Assembly: GCA_946639185.1 (NCBI GenBank)
Contig: CAMPBR010000005.1
Span: 1-41,451, forward strand
From: an uncultured Mycoplasmatota bacterium
GTDB lineage: Bacteria > Bacillota_I > Bacilli_A > RF39 > UBA660
Reading direction: 5' to 3'
Length of the DNA stretch: 41,451 nucleotides
The position numbers and the translations under genes are program-made. This document shows, piece by piece, positions 18,516 to 29,623 of the stretch (the first letter of the stretch is position 1; each line of letters opens with the position of its first letter). Under the pieces are notes generated by a model. That model was given only the letters and a program-made list of their open reading frames with translations. It did not search any database and had not been told where the DNA came from.

Positions 18516-19640
18516 ATGTTAAGAATTAATAAAGTATCTATAAATTTAAATATTTTAATATTTTTAATACTGTTTATGATAATTAGCACTATTACTATTA
18601 ATAGTAGTATGCTTTATCTTCCCAAATATTTAGGTAATTTAGCTTTTAAACAAACTTTATGGTACATACTAGGATTTTTTATAATTGGTATTATTATGTT
18701 ATTACCAAATACTGATTACAAATACCATTATTTTTTCTATTTTCTTAATATTTTGTTGTTATTTATACTGTTAATTATTGGTACTCCAATTAATGGAAGT
18801 AGGTGTTGGTTAATACTTCCTGGGATAGGTTCAGTTCAACCTAGTGAATTTATGAAAATTTTTTTAATTATTACTTTAAGTAACATTATTTCTAATTGTA
18901 ATACAAAGAATAAGATTACTTTGAAAAATGAGTTAATAATGCTTTTAAAAGTGTTTTTAATCATTTTATTACCAACTGTTTTAACTTTTTTAGAACCAGA
19001 TACTGGAGCAGTAATAATTTATTTTATAATTACTTTATGTATATTATTTATTTCTCCGCTTAGAAAAAGATGGTTTATTATTTTACTTATAATTATTTTT
19101 TTACTATTTAGTATTTTTTTATATCTATATTTTTTAAAACAAGACTTATTTATAAATATATTTGGAACAAATTTATTTTATAGAATTGATCGATTACTAG
19201 ATTGGAAGAATGGTACTGGAATGCAACTTGAAAATTCTTTAACTTCTATCGGTTCATCTGGTACTATTGGGCATGGATATATGAAAACGCCTTTATATTT
19301 TCCGGAATCAGGAACTGATTTTATCTTTGCGGTATATGCATCTAATTTTGGCTTAATTGGCTCAATTGTACTTATTCTTTTATTATTAGCATTTGATTTA
19401 TATTTAATTAATTTATCTAAAAAAATCAATAATACTACAGATAAGTATATAATTATTGGTACAATTGGTATGATTGTTTATCAACAAATACAAAATATTG
19501 GTATGACTTTAGGTATTCTTCCCATAACTGGTATTACTTTACCTTTTATAAGTTATGGTGGTTCAAGTTTAATATCATATTTATTAATAATAGGTATCAT
19601 TTTAAAAATATACAGTAATAGTAAAAAAATTATAAATTAA
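18516..19640 (+). CDS. FtsW/RodA/SpoVE family SEDS glycosyltransferase (SpoVE plausible from context)
   Basis: SEDS motifs NGSRCWLILPGIGSVQPSEFMKI and GITLPFISYGGSSLISYLLIIGI. Confidence 0.92.
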   Translation: MLRINKVSINLNILIFLILFMIISTITINSSMLYLPKYLGNLAFKQTLWYILGFFIIGIIMLLPNTDYKYHYFFYFLNILLLFILLIIGTPINGSRCWLILPGIGSVQPSEFMKIFLIITLSNIISNCNTKNKITLKNELIMLLKVFLIILLPTVLTFLEPDTGAVIIYFIITLCILFISPLRKRWFIILLIIIFLLFSIFLYLYFLKQDLFINIFGTNLFYRIDRLLDWKNGTGMQLENSLTSIGSSGTIGHGYMKTPLYFPESGTDFIFAVYASNFGLIGSIVLILLLLAFDLYLINLSKKINNTTDKYIIIGTIGMIVYQQIQNIGMTLGILPITGITLPFISYGGSSLISYLLIIGIILKIYSNSKKIIN

Positions 19641-19652
19641 AAAGGACTAATT

Positions 19653-19748
19653 GAAGCCATAATAAAATACACCTCCTTTCGGAAGTGTATTTTATCACTT
19701 TTATAGAACTGCTCTTTTTATTGATGTCTACTCTAAGGGATGCAGTTC
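19653..19748 (-). mobile_element. Possible IS3-family terminal remnant
   Basis: Minus strand begins TTGAACTGCATCCCTTAGAGTAGACA (IS3/IS150-like terminal repeat pattern), then AAAGGAGGTG + ATG of a 7-codon ORF; internal inverted repeat GAACTGC/GCAGTTC. Confidence 0.4.
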
Positions 19749-19750
19749 AA

Positions 19751-20758
19751 TTATTTTTTTAATACTTCTTCGTATACTGTTCTTAATTGTTTACCAATAT
19801 TCTTCATATTTCTTTCTTCTACTACTTCATTATAATTTTCAGTTAAATCCGGTAATTCTTTATTTAAAACTTTTCTTATTTTTTCTTCAAATTCATCTAT
19901 ATCTTTAGCCTTATACATGTTTTTACCTTCAACTAACCATTCATCAAATATAGGAATGTTTCTTACTATACTAGGAGTTTTACAAGCCATAGCTTCAATT
20001 ATTGGAATTCCTTCAGTTTCTTCTAACGTTGGAAATAAATATAAATCGCATCCATTAAGTGCAGCTCTAATCATATCTTTTTCAACATATCCAGCAAATA
20101 TTAAATTATCTAATTTAGTATTAACTGCCTTTCTTACAGGTAAAGTTGCGGCAACAAGTGGACTATATCCAAACCAAATAAATTTATATTCAGGCATTCT
20201 TTTAGCTAATTCAACAAAATCAACTATACCTTTTCTTTCAATATATAAGCCTATACCAACTATTACTTTATCATTATCGGAAAATCCATATTTTTCTCTA
20301 AATACTTTTCCATATTCTTTATTGTTTTCAAAAAAATCTAAATCTATACCATTAGATATCGCATATATTTTTTTATTTTCTAAACCTTTATATCCTTCTA
20401 ATAATCTTTTAGAATATACTGTTGGTGTAATTATAATATCGCCTAAAGAATAACACTTAATTAGCCACCATTTAATAAGTTTAGATGTTTGTTTAGCTAA
20501 TATAAAACCATTTTTATAATCTTCTTCTGTTGAATGAGCGTGATATACTATTTTTTTACCTTTTCTTTTAGCTCTTTTAGCTACAAAATATGATTTTAGA
20601 AACCATGTATTTATATGAAGAATATCATAATCATCTTTTGGATTTAACGTATATTCTATTTTTTCATCTTCTAATGCTAACATTTGGTGTTTAATTGCTT
20701 TTCCTAAACCACTTTTACCAATTGTTTTTAAACCTTCTGCATATAATAAAACTTTCAT
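19751..20758 (-). CDS. Family 4 glycosyltransferase (glucosyldiacylglycerol synthase-like)
   Basis: MKVLLYAEGLKTIGKSGLGKAIKHQMLAL...HAHSTEEDYKNGF...SNGIDLDFF...FPTLEETEGIPIIEAMACKTP. Confidence 0.88.
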   Translation of the reverse strand: MKVLLYAEGLKTIGKSGLGKAIKHQMLALEDEKIEYTLNPKDDYDILHINTWFLKSYFVAKRAKRKGKKIVYHAHSTEEDYKNGFILAKQTSKLIKWWLIKCYSLGDIIITPTVYSKRLLEGYKGLENKKIYAISNGIDLDFFENNKEYGKVFREKYGFSDNDKVIVGIGLYIERKGIVDFVELAKRMPEYKFIWFGYSPLVAATLPVRKAVNTKLDNLIFAGYVEKDMIRAALNGCDLYLFPTLEETEGIPIIEAMACKTPSIVRNIPIFDEWLVEGKNMYKAKDIDEFEEKIRKVLNKELPDLTENYNEVVEERNMKNIGKQLRTVYEEVLKK

Positions 20759-20822
20759 TTATACCACCACTTAAATTATATTATTTTTTATTTTTTTAAG
20801 CAAGAAAAAAGAGGAAAACCTC

Positions 20823-21206
20823 TTATTTATTAATCTTATATTTTATTTGTTTATAACCATCTAAATTATAATCTATTTGATCAATAATTATTTTTCTTCC
20901 TTCATCTGATTCTAATTTATCTATTTCATAAGTTAGAGTAACTTTATCATTATCATCTTTTTTTAGAATTATATTAATACTTTTCATATTATATACTTTT
21001 TTATTCTCGTTATATACATCAACAGTAAAAGTACTTAATTTATTAGTGTAATCGATTGTTGCATTTTCAAAAGATAGTCCATCTACCTTTTGATTTTTTA
21101 ATGTACTATTTGGAGTAGCTAAGCTTTTTCCTATTCCATAAATTAATACTACAAGTACTATGGCAAATAGCCCCATTATTATTCTTTTTTTATTATTTTT
21201 TTTCAT
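20823..21206 (-). CDS. Putative membrane-anchored secreted protein (start refined from 21314 to 21206)
   Basis: MKKNNKKRIIMGLFAIVLVVLIYGIG N-terminal TM; SD AAAGGAGCG upstream of ATG 21206 removes the overlap with the upstream gene. Confidence 0.7.
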   Translation of the reverse strand: MKKNNKKRIIMGLFAIVLVVLIYGIGKSLATPNSTLKNQKVDGLSFENATIDYTNKLSTFTVDVYNENKKVYNMKSINIILKKDDNDKVTLTYEIDKLESDEGRKIIIDQIDYNLDGYKQIKYKINK

Positions 21207-21288
21207 ATCGATACGCTCCTTTACTATTGTATCTATAATTAGTGTATCACAAAATAAAAAAAGAAACAAATTTTTGTTTCTTTTTACT

Positions 21289-22935
21289 TTATACTTTAAA
21301 ACATCCTCCACCAATAAATTCTCTTAATATTGAATCTTTTGGGATTTCTTCTGAAGAAATTGGTAAGAATAATCTTAAGAAATTTAATAGTCTTATTGCT
21401 TCATTATAATATTCTGAATCTGGATCTACTGAATATAATAATGGTTCGACAAATGTTTTTAATACACCTAACTCATATATCATAGCTGTATTAAAAGTAT
21501 AATCAGCTTCATCTTGATATGGGAAAATATATTCTTCTTCCCCTTTTCTTACATTTGGCCAATCTGCTAAAGTATCTTCTACACTTCTACCTCTAGTTCT
21601 ATTATCCCTTATTATTCTTCTTAATAATCTATTATCAGTAGTAGAGATACGTACATGATCATCTACATTTAATTCATTTAATGCTGATAAATAAACACAT
21701 GCTTTATTAGCTTTAGGAATATGTTCCAATACTTTTGGATTTAACGCATGAATTCCTTCTATTAATAAAATACTATTTTCTTCTAACTTTAATATCTTAT
21801 TATATTCTTTTTTACCTAGAATAAAATTAAATGTTGGAAGAGTTACTTGTTCATTATCTAATAATTTTTTTATTGTATCTTCAAATAATTTTAAATCTAC
21901 TGCTTCTAATCTTTCAAAATCTAATTTTCCGTTTTCGTCTTTAGGAGTTTCTTCTCTTTCTACAAAGAAATCATCCATAGATAACATCAATGGATTTTTA
22001 CCTAAACTTTTTAAACATAAAGTTAGTTTATTTGTAGTAGTTGTTTTACCTGTTGATGATGGTCCTGCTAATAAAACCACTTTAGTTTTTGGATTAGATA
22101 TTATTTTCTTAGCTAATTCCATTAATTCATTATTTTTATTTAACTCATCTATTTTTATTAATTCATCTATTTTGCCACTAGATACTTTTTTATTTAAATC
22201 CACTACTGTAGTTAAATCTAACTTATTTGCCCATTCTCTTGATTCTTTATGAAGATTAAAGATATTATATCTTCTTTCGAATTTTTTTATTCCATCATCC
22301 ATAAATACTGTTGGGAATCTTAATACAAATCCTTTTTCATCTAAATATGTTAATTCAAAGTGTGATAAAACTTTTGTACTTATAGGCATTAATGAATAAA
22401 AATAGTCATATAAGTTTCCTAATTTATATAGTGTTAAATGCGTAGAAGTATTATATTTCATTAAATCTGCTTTAGTCTTATACCCTATTTTATTAAAATA
22501 ATCTATAGTTTCTAATCTAGAAACAGTTAATTTTTGAATAGGTAAATCCTCCATTACTACATCTTGCATATAGTTTTCTAATTTAGTTATATCTTCTTTA
22601 GTTAAAGATATACTTGGCTCTATATATAATCCTTTATCTAAAGAGTGTTTAACTTTGATATTAGATTTACTTCCAAATAATTTTCTAAATGCATATACAG
22701 TAAGCATAATTAATCCATTCAAATAGATTTCATTTGCTCCTCTATCCATTAAATCAAAAAATTCAATATTACATTCTTTTGTTATAATTTCAGTTAATTC
22801 TGTATATATTCCATCTACTTTAGCTACAATTATTTCATATTTATAACTACCAGTAACTTTTTTAGATAATTCTTCTAAAGATATACCTTTACTAACAGTC
22901 ATTTCTATGTTGTTTACAATTATTTTTATATCCAT
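21289..22935 (-). CDS. Nucleoside (uridine) kinase with N-terminal TGS/ThrRS-like region
   Basis: AGPSSTGKTTTTNKLTLCLKSLGKNPLMLSMDDFFVEREETPKDENGKLDFERLEAVD. Confidence 0.88.
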   Translation of the reverse strand: MDIKIIVNNIEMTVSKGISLEELSKKVTGSYKYEIIVAKVDGIYTELTEIITKECNIEFFDLMDRGANEIYLNGLIMLTVYAFRKLFGSKSNIKVKHSLDKGLYIEPSISLTKEDITKLENYMQDVVMEDLPIQKLTVSRLETIDYFNKIGYKTKADLMKYNTSTHLTLYKLGNLYDYFYSLMPISTKVLSHFELTYLDEKGFVLRFPTVFMDDGIKKFERRYNIFNLHKESREWANKLDLTTVVDLNKKVSSGKIDELIKIDELNKNNELMELAKKIISNPKTKVVLLAGPSSTGKTTTTNKLTLCLKSLGKNPLMLSMDDFFVEREETPKDENGKLDFERLEAVDLKLFEDTIKKLLDNEQVTLPTFNFILGKKEYNKILKLEENSILLIEGIHALNPKVLEHIPKANKACVYLSALNELNVDDHVRISTTDNRLLRRIIRDNRTRGRSVEDTLADWPNVRKGEEEYIFPYQDEADYTFNTAMIYELGVLKTFVEPLLYSVDPDSEYYNEAIRLLNFLRLFLPISSEEIPKDSILREFIGGGCFKV

Positions 22936-23038
22936 ATTATCAACCCTTATCTATTCTTATGTAATTATATCACATTTTGTCTAGCGAAAATAGTATAAAT
23001 TTCATTTTTTTCTACTATTATAATTATAGGTGATAATT

Positions 23039-23620
23039 ATGAATTTAGTACCAGTAGTAGTAGATAAAGATTTAAATGGTGAAAGAAGTTATGATATTTT
23101 TTCTAGACTACTAAAGAATAGAATTATCTTACTTACTGGAGAAATAGATGATAATTTAGCTAGTAGTGTGGTAGCTCAACTATTATATTTAGATTCTATT
23201 AATAATGATGATATTAGTATTTATATTAATTCTCCAGGAGGATCAGTTACAGCTGGTATGGCAATTTATGATACTATGAATTTTATTAAAAGTGATGTAT
23301 CTACAATTTGTTTAGGAATGGCAGCATCTATGGCTGCGTTTTTGTTATCATCTGGGGAAAAAGGAAAAAGATATATTTTACCAAATAGTGAAGTTATGAT
23401 ACATCAACCTCTAGGTGGAGCTAGCGGTCAAGCAACTGAAATAAAAATCGCAGCAGAACATATTTTAAAATTAAGAGATAAATTAAATCTAATTCTTTCT
23501 AAAAACACTCAGCAAACTCTGGATAAAATTAAACTTGATACTGAAAGAGATAATTTTATGGATAGTAATGAAGCATTAGAATATGGAATTGTTGATAAGA
23601 TAATTGAAAAAGAACACTAA
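23039..23620 (+). CDS. clpP: ATP-dependent Clp protease proteolytic subunit
   Basis: [31 protein letters not shown] (Ser), [16 protein letters not shown] (His); ATG 23039 follows AGGTGATAATT (track start is GTG 23030). Confidence 0.97.
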   Translation: MNLVPVVVDKDLNGERSYDIFSRLLKNRIILLTGEIDDNLASSVVAQLLYLDSINNDDISIYINSPGGSVTAGMAIYDTMNFIKSDVSTICLGMAASMAAFLLSSGEKGKRYILPNSEVMIHQPLGGASGQATEIKIAAEHILKLRDKLNLILSKNTQQTLDKIKLDTERDNFMDSNEALEYGIVDKIIEKEH

Positions 23621-23629
23621 TTAAAGTGT

Positions 23630-24535
23630 TCATCTGATTGCTTTTTTATAATCATTTAATTTTGAATTGGCATAATATATTTGATCCTCAACTCTATTAA
23701 GGTTAAAGTTTATCCATTTGTTCCATGTTTCTTCTCCTGGTTCAACTACCATTGCACCAAGCTTTTCACGATATTGAATTATATAATCTTTGTATGCCCT
23801 ACTATTATATAGTGCTGGTGATTTTAAATTAATATCAAAATTATTATTAGTTAACTCAAACATTTTCATATTTTGTAGCATTCTACCAAAACGAGTATTT
23901 CCATCATCAAATAATTGAAGAGCACCAACTAATCCATGTAAAAGAATTGGTTTAATTAGCGTATATTGGTTATGAAGATTTCCATTATAATATACTATTA
24001 AATTATTAATAGCAGTATCAATATCTTTGTAATCAATAGTGAAATATCTAATTGTAACCTCACCATTTTTACATCTAGCTACAAATGCCTCATTATCAGT
24101 TCTATGGTCCTTTTTTGCATACATACTAGAACTAGTTCCCTCTAATAATCTTTTATGGGCATTAATAATTTTATTTTTATTTATATCCATTGATGGAAAA
24201 TCATTCAAAAAATAATCCATAGCACATTCTTCTTTAGTCATTAAGTATAAAGCTAATAAATATGAATCCTCTTTCTCCAGTAATTGAGTATCCATGATTT
24301 CTTGAACTTTAATAGAATCTAAATATTTTTTTTGAATATTTTCCGGTAAAGAATAAATATTATTTATATATTCTAAATATTTATCTAAAATTTCTAATTC
24401 TCTTTCTATACAATAGTCATATATAACTAAATTCTTTACTTCCTCAAATAATTTTAAACTTGCGATGGGATATACCCCTTTTGCTCTTAACTCATCAATA
24501 TTGTGATTATGTACATTGATTTGATCTAAATTCAC
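23630..24535 (-). CDS. Fic-domain protein with degenerate catalytic motif
   Basis: LLHGLVGALQLFDDGNTRFGRMLQ aligns with the Fic HPFxDGNGRxxR core but carries Q for the catalytic H; GTG start with AGGAGG SD. Confidence 0.8.
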   Translation of the reverse strand: MNLDQINVHNHNIDELRAKGVYPIASLKLFEEVKNLVIYDYCIERELEILDKYLEYINNIYSLPENIQKKYLDSIKVQEIMDTQLLEKEDSYLLALYLMTKEECAMDYFLNDFPSMDINKNKIINAHKRLLEGTSSSMYAKKDHRTDNEAFVARCKNGEVTIRYFTIDYKDIDTAINNLIVYYNGNLHNQYTLIKPILLHGLVGALQLFDDGNTRFGRMLQNMKMFELTNNNFDINLKSPALYNSRAYKDYIIQYREKLGAMVVEPGEETWNKWINFNLNRVEDQIYYANSKLNDYKKAIR

Positions 24536-24554
24536 GTTGCATCCTCCTGAATTA

Positions 24555-25484
24555 CTAATTCTTTTTTAATTTCTCTACCAATTCATTTATTTTTCTAAAT
24601 CTATGATTTAATCCTGATTTAGTTATTGGTTTTCTTGTTTCATATGAAATAATTTCTGCAAGTTCTGTTAAAGATACTTCAGGATATTTTAATCTATATT
24701 CCATTGCTTCTTTAGTTTTATCATCAAGTAAATCTAGAGCAGCATTTTCTTTTAAATATTCTATTTGTTCTATCTGTTTAACAGCAGTTGCTACTACTTT
24801 ATCCATATTAGCTTGTTCCATATTATTAAGTCTATTAGTCATATTTTTATGATCTCTATATATTCTAATATCTTCATAATATAAAACTGCATTGTTAGCA
24901 TTAATAATACGTAGGAAATCTCCTATCTTTTCTGCTTCTTTTATATATACCATATAACCTTTATCGCGGGTTATTATTTTACTATTTAGTTCAAATAGAT
25001 TTAATAAATCTTTTATAACATATGCTTCAGATTTTTCTTCTATTAAATATTCTAAATGATATCTAGCTGTTTTAGGATCATTTATACTTCCTTTGGATAA
25101 AAAGGCTCCTCTTAAGTAAGCTCTAATATCTTCTTCTGTTCCTAGAATATATTCTTTTGGTTCATCGAGTATTTCACCATTTTCATCAAATATTGATAAA
25201 TCTTTTAAAATAAAATCAATTCTATCATTTATTGTTACAAGATATAAATTATTCTTACTAAAATTAGCATTTTTTCTTGTTTCTATTTCACACGTTACAT
25301 CATATATATCTTTTATTAAGCTATATATTCTTTTAGCAACAGTAGCATTTTCTGTTACTAGTTCAATAACATTTTCATCACAAACACCATTATTTCTTAA
25401 AAAACCAGAAAGTTCCGCTATACTTTCACTTCTAGTATTTTTTATTCTTGATATTTCTTCTTTTATAGTTGTAGTGAAAGACAT
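24555..25484 (-). CDS. whiA: DNA-binding protein WhiA
   Basis: MSFTTTIKEEISRIK...ELSGFLRNNG...EEDIRAYLRGAFLSKGSINDPKTARYHLEY...TELAEIISYETRKPITKSGLNHRFRKI. Confidence 0.95.
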   Translation of the reverse strand: MSFTTTIKEEISRIKNTRSESIAELSGFLRNNGVCDENVIELVTENATVAKRIYSLIKDIYDVTCEIETRKNANFSKNNLYLVTINDRIDFILKDLSIFDENGEILDEPKEYILGTEEDIRAYLRGAFLSKGSINDPKTARYHLEYLIEEKSEAYVIKDLLNLFELNSKIITRDKGYMVYIKEAEKIGDFLRIINANNAVLYYEDIRIYRDHKNMTNRLNNMEQANMDKVVATAVKQIEQIEYLKENAALDLLDDKTKEAMEYRLKYPEVSLTELAEIISYETRKPITKSGLNHRFRKINELVEKLKKN

Positions 25485-25497
25485 AGCGTCACCCCCC

Positions 25498-26310
25498 TTA
25501 AAAGTTTATTTCTTTTGCTTTTTCTTCATATAAATTATCAAATTGTGTTCCTTGTTTTCTACAAATAACTATCATAGCTATTCCTACTATTATCAGTACC
25601 ATAGATACTAATTGAGCTACTTTTATGCCTCCTAGCATTAAACTATCAGTACGCATTCCTTCAATTACTAATCTACCTAGTGAATACCATACTAAATACA
25701 TTCCAGATATTTCACCACTTTTAATATACTTATATTTTCTAATCATTAAAAGAGCTATAAATCCTGTTAAACACCATATAGATTCATATAAGAAAGTTGG
25801 AACTCTATATTCACCATTAATATACATACCATCTATTACAAATTGAGGAATTTGCATACTTTGTAGTTTAGCCAGAGTAGTTATTCCTCCATATGCTTCA
25901 CTATTAAAGAAATTCCCCCATCTACCAATTGCTTGTGCAATTATTAAACCTAAGGCACAAATATCTAATATCTTTAGCGTTGATACTTTATATTTTTTAC
26001 TATATAAATAAATGTTAATAAATCCTGCCAGTATACCTCCATGAATAGCTAATCCACCGTTCCATATTTCAAAAATTTCTATAATATGATCTTTATAATA
26101 AGATAAATTAAATAATACATAGTAGAGTCTTGCTCCTAAAATGCCATATATTACTGTATAAAAAATCAAATTAACTACAAAATCAATATTTATTCCTTGT
26201 TTCTTACTTTCATGTATAATAATGCAACTAGCAAAAAAGGCTGCTAAAATTATAAAAATGGAATACCAATATATTTGTATAAAGCCAAAATCGTATGCGA
26301 TTCTATCCAT
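25498..26310 (-). CDS. lgt: Prolipoprotein diacylglyceryl transferase
   Basis: YWYSIFIILAA...WNGGLAIHGGILAG...AQAIGRWGNFFNSEAYG...PTFLYESIW. Confidence 0.97.
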   Translation of the reverse strand: MDRIAYDFGFIQIYWYSIFIILAAFFASCIIIHESKKQGINIDFVVNLIFYTVIYGILGARLYYVLFNLSYYKDHIIEIFEIWNGGLAIHGGILAGFINIYLYSKKYKVSTLKILDICALGLIIAQAIGRWGNFFNSEAYGGITTLAKLQSMQIPQFVIDGMYINGEYRVPTFLYESIWCLTGFIALLMIRKYKYIKSGEISGMYLVWYSLGRLVIEGMRTDSLMLGGIKVAQLVSMVLIIVGIAMIVICRKQGTQFDNLYEEKAKEINF

Positions 26311-26711
26311 TATTTTTTTAACCTCCTTACTATAGGTTTGATTATTATGTTGTCTATTAATAAGTTCATAATAGATATTAATATTGAAATAAAGAATACT
26401 GTAAATATTCCCGTTATTTTAAAGTGACTTCCTAATATCCAATCTGTTAGTTTTAATATAAATACATTTATAAAAGGATAAAATAATCCTAAGGTCAAAC
26501 CGGTAAGTGGAATAGTTAATCTAACTATTATTGGTTTAATTGTTTTATTTAAAATAAATACTATTAATGTTGCTAACATACCATATGTATATAAATGTGC
26601 ATCATCTATTGAAAAACTTTCAAAGAATGTAGCTACTAACATAAATATTATGGCATAACTTATATAGTGTAATAACCAATTAATTATATTAACTATTTTA
26701 TCCTTTTTCAT
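26310..26711 (-). CDS. YvlD-like 4-TM membrane protein (phage holin 4_2-type family)
   Basis: NKTIKPIIVRLTIPLTGLTLGLFYPFINVFILKLTDWILGSHFKITG; located between lgt and uvrA; ATG 26711 after AGGTGATAAAC. Confidence 0.7.
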   Translation of the reverse strand: MKKDKIVNIINWLLHYISYAIIFMLVATFFESFSIDDAHLYTYGMLATLIVFILNKTIKPIIVRLTIPLTGLTLGLFYPFINVFILKLTDWILGSHFKITGIFTVFFISILISIMNLLIDNIIIKPIVRRLKK

Positions 26712-26724
26712 GTTTATCACCTAA

Positions 26725-29532
26725 CTATAATATATTTTTTAAGAATCTTCCTGTTTTTGATTCTTTTACTTTAGCTATTTCTTCAGGTGTTCCTGTTGCT
26801 ACTATAGTACCACCATTATCTCCACCATCAGGTCCTAAATCAATAATATAATCAGCACATTTAATAACATCTAGATTATGTTCAATTACTATTACTGTAT
26901 CTTTATTATCTACTATTTTATCAATAATTGCAAGTAATCTTTTGATATCAGCACTATGAAGTCCTGTTGTTGGTTCATCCATTATGTAAAGTGTTTTACC
27001 AGTTGGTTTCTTTTGAAGTTCTTTAGCAAGTTTTACACGTCCTGCTTCTCCACCTGATAAGGTTGTTGCACTTTGTCCTAATTTAATATATCCAATTCCT
27101 ACATCTTCTAGAACTTGAAGTTTATTCTTTAATTTTGGAACGTTTTCAAAGAATTTTAAAGCTTCAGTAACACGCATATTTAAAACATCAGCTATATTCT
27201 TATCCTTATATTTTATTTTTAATGTTTCACTATTATATCTAGTTCCATGACACACTTCACATGGAATGTATACGTCTGGTAAGAAATGCATTTCTATTTT
27301 CTTAACTCCATCTCCTCGACAGGCTTCACATCTTCCACCTTTTACGTTAAATGAAAATCTATCTTTACCAAATCCATACATTTTAGCTTCTTTAGTGGTT
27401 GTAAATAATTCACGAATATCATCAAATACTCCAGTATATGTTGCAGGGTTAGAACGTGGAGTTCTACCAATTGGATTTTGTGATATTTCTACTACTTTAT
27501 CTATATTTTCTAAACCAGTTATTTTTTTATGTTTACCTGGTTTCAATTTTGATTTGTAAATTGTATTGTAAGCGGCATTACATAATATTTGATTTACTAA
27601 GGTTGACTTACCTGAACCCGATACTCCTGTTACACATGTAAATGTTCCAAGTGGAAATTTAACATCAATATTTTTTAAGTTATTTTCAGCTGCGCCTTTT
27701 ACCTCAATAGCCTTTTTTATACCTTTTCTTCTTATTTTTGGTACTTCAATACATTCTTTCCCACTTAAATATTGACCAGTAACACTATTTTCGTTTTTCA
27801 TAACCTCTTCTGGTGTTCCTGCTGCGACAATTTCTCCACCATTATCTCCAGCTCCTGGTCCAACGTCTACCAAATAGTCACTAGCTAGCATTGTATCTGT
27901 ATCATGTTCAACTACAATTAAAGTATTTCCTAAATCGCGCATTTCTTTTAATGACTCGATTAGCTTTTCATTATCTGCTTGATGAAGACCAATACTTGGT
28001 TCATCTAACACATATAAAACGCCTGTTAATTTTGAACCGATTTGCGTTGCAAGTCTTATTCTTTGAGCTTCTCCACCTGATAATGTTCCAGCAGAACGCG
28101 CTAATGTTAAATACTCTAGTCCAACATTTTTTAAGAAATCTAATCTTGATTTTATCTCTTTTATTAAAAGATTAGCTATTTCTTTTTCTGATTCTGTTAA
28201 TTTTAGATTATCAAAGAATGGAATTAATTCTTTAATACTTAAACATGTAACTTCATAAATATTCTTTCCACCAACTAATACTGATAAAACACTATCCATA
28301 AGTCTAGCTCCATTGCATGTTTCACACTCTGTTTCCATCATATAGTTTTCTAACCATTCTCTAATCCAAGTACTAGTCGTAGACATATATCTTCTTTCTA
28401 GGCGATTAATAATTCCTTCATAGAAGTCTTCTTTATCTCTTTTTATTCCACCACGAGTAGAATATTTAATTCTAATTAATTCATCGCTACCATATAAAAT
28501 TAGATCTTGTTCTTTTGATGATAATTTATTCCATGGTTTATCCATATCTATTTTATAATGATCACATAAGCAAGCAAGTTCCATAAATTCAATTGCTTCT
28601 GGATCATCTGTCAAAGTTTTAATAGCTCCATCATTTAATGATTTAGTACCATCTGGTATAACTAAATCTCTATCCATTCTTAGCTTTAATCCTAATCCTT
28701 TACAATCAGGACAGGCACCAAATGGAGCATTAAATGAAAACATTCTAGGTTCAAGTTCAGGTAAACTAAAATCACAGTAAGGACAAGCAAAATTTTCTGA
28801 ATATACTACTTCTTTATTACCAACATAATCTATTACTACCTTACCATTTGATAGTTTAATAGCTTGTTCAATTGATTCGGCAAGTCTACTTCTAATATCT
28901 TCTTTTAATACTATTCTATCTACTATAACGTCAATGTTATCTTTTTTATTTTTATCTAAAGTAATTTCTTCAGATAAATCATAGTTTTCTCCATTAACTC
29001 TAACTCTTACATAACCACTTTTTCTTAAGTCATCAAACAAGTCTTTATGTGTACCTTTTTCTCCATGAACAACTGGTGCCATAATTATTAATTTAGTCCC
29101 TAATTCTTGTTCTAAAACTTTATCAACTATTTCATCTAACGTTTGACTAGTTATTGGTACGTGATGATTTGGACAGTATGGAACACCAATTCTAGCAAAT
29201 AATAATCTTAAATAATCATAAATTTCAGTGACAGTTCCAACAGTAGAGCGAGGATTCTTTGAAGTTGTTTTTTGGTCGATTGATATCGATGGTGATAATC
29301 CTTCTATAGAATCTACATCTGGCTTTTCTGTCCCACCTAAAAATTGTCTAGCATAAGCAGATAAACTTTCTACATATCTTCTTTGTCCTTCTGCATAGAT
29401 AGTATCAAAGGCAAGAGATGACTTACCTGAACCTGATACTCCTGTCATTACTATTAACTTATTTTTAGGAAGTTCTAAATTAACATTTTTTAAATTGTTT
29501 TCTCTTGCTCCCTTAATTATAATTTTATCCAT
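26725..29532 (-). CDS. uvrA: Excinuclease ABC subunit A
   Basis: [66 protein letters not shown]; duplicated ABC domains with zinc CxxC motifs. Confidence 0.98.
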   Translation of the reverse strand: MDKIIIKGARENNLKNVNLELPKNKLIVMTGVSGSGKSSLAFDTIYAEGQRRYVESLSAYARQFLGGTEKPDVDSIEGLSPSISIDQKTTSKNPRSTVGTVTEIYDYLRLLFARIGVPYCPNHHVPITSQTLDEIVDKVLEQELGTKLIIMAPVVHGEKGTHKDLFDDLRKSGYVRVRVNGENYDLSEEITLDKNKKDNIDVIVDRIVLKEDIRSRLAESIEQAIKLSNGKVVIDYVGNKEVVYSENFACPYCDFSLPELEPRMFSFNAPFGACPDCKGLGLKLRMDRDLVIPDGTKSLNDGAIKTLTDDPEAIEFMELACLCDHYKIDMDKPWNKLSSKEQDLILYGSDELIRIKYSTRGGIKRDKEDFYEGIINRLERRYMSTTSTWIREWLENYMMETECETCNGARLMDSVLSVLVGGKNIYEVTCLSIKELIPFFDNLKLTESEKEIANLLIKEIKSRLDFLKNVGLEYLTLARSAGTLSGGEAQRIRLATQIGSKLTGVLYVLDEPSIGLHQADNEKLIESLKEMRDLGNTLIVVEHDTDTMLASDYLVDVGPGAGDNGGEIVAAGTPEEVMKNENSVTGQYLSGKECIEVPKIRRKGIKKAIEVKGAAENNLKNIDVKFPLGTFTCVTGVSGSGKSTLVNQILCNAAYNTIYKSKLKPGKHKKITGLENIDKVVEISQNPIGRTPRSNPATYTGVFDDIRELFTTTKEAKMYGFGKDRFSFNVKGGRCEACRGDGVKKIEMHFLPDVYIPCEVCHGTRYNSETLKIKYKDKNIADVLNMRVTEALKFFENVPKLKNKLQVLEDVGIGYIKLGQSATTLSGGEAGRVKLAKELQKKPTGKTLYIMDEPTTGLHSADIKRLLAIIDKIVDNKDTVIVIEHNLDVIKCADYIIDLGPDGGDNGGTIVATGTPEEIAKVKESKTGRFLKNIL

Positions 29533-29623
29533 AATATCACCTTTTCTAGTCATATATTATAGCATATTTTTTATATAAAAAAAATACACAAGCAAAAAAG
29601 ATAAAAGAACTTAAAAAGTTCTT

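Noticed and set aside
20823-21314. Full 163-aa ORF-track version of this gene
   Set aside because: The first 36 codons overlap the end of the upstream kinase gene and its terminator; a better SD (AAAGGAGCG) precedes the internal ATG at 21206.
21444-21452. TTCGACAAA (complement of TTTGTCGAA) as another Spo0A box
   Set aside because: Single copy inside the nucleoside kinase coding region; such single matches are expected by chance in this window.
26310-26711. Phage holin indicating a prophage
   Set aside because: Sequence resembles the chromosomal YvlD-type family and sits in a housekeeping lgt-uvrA neighbourhood; no phage genes nearby.
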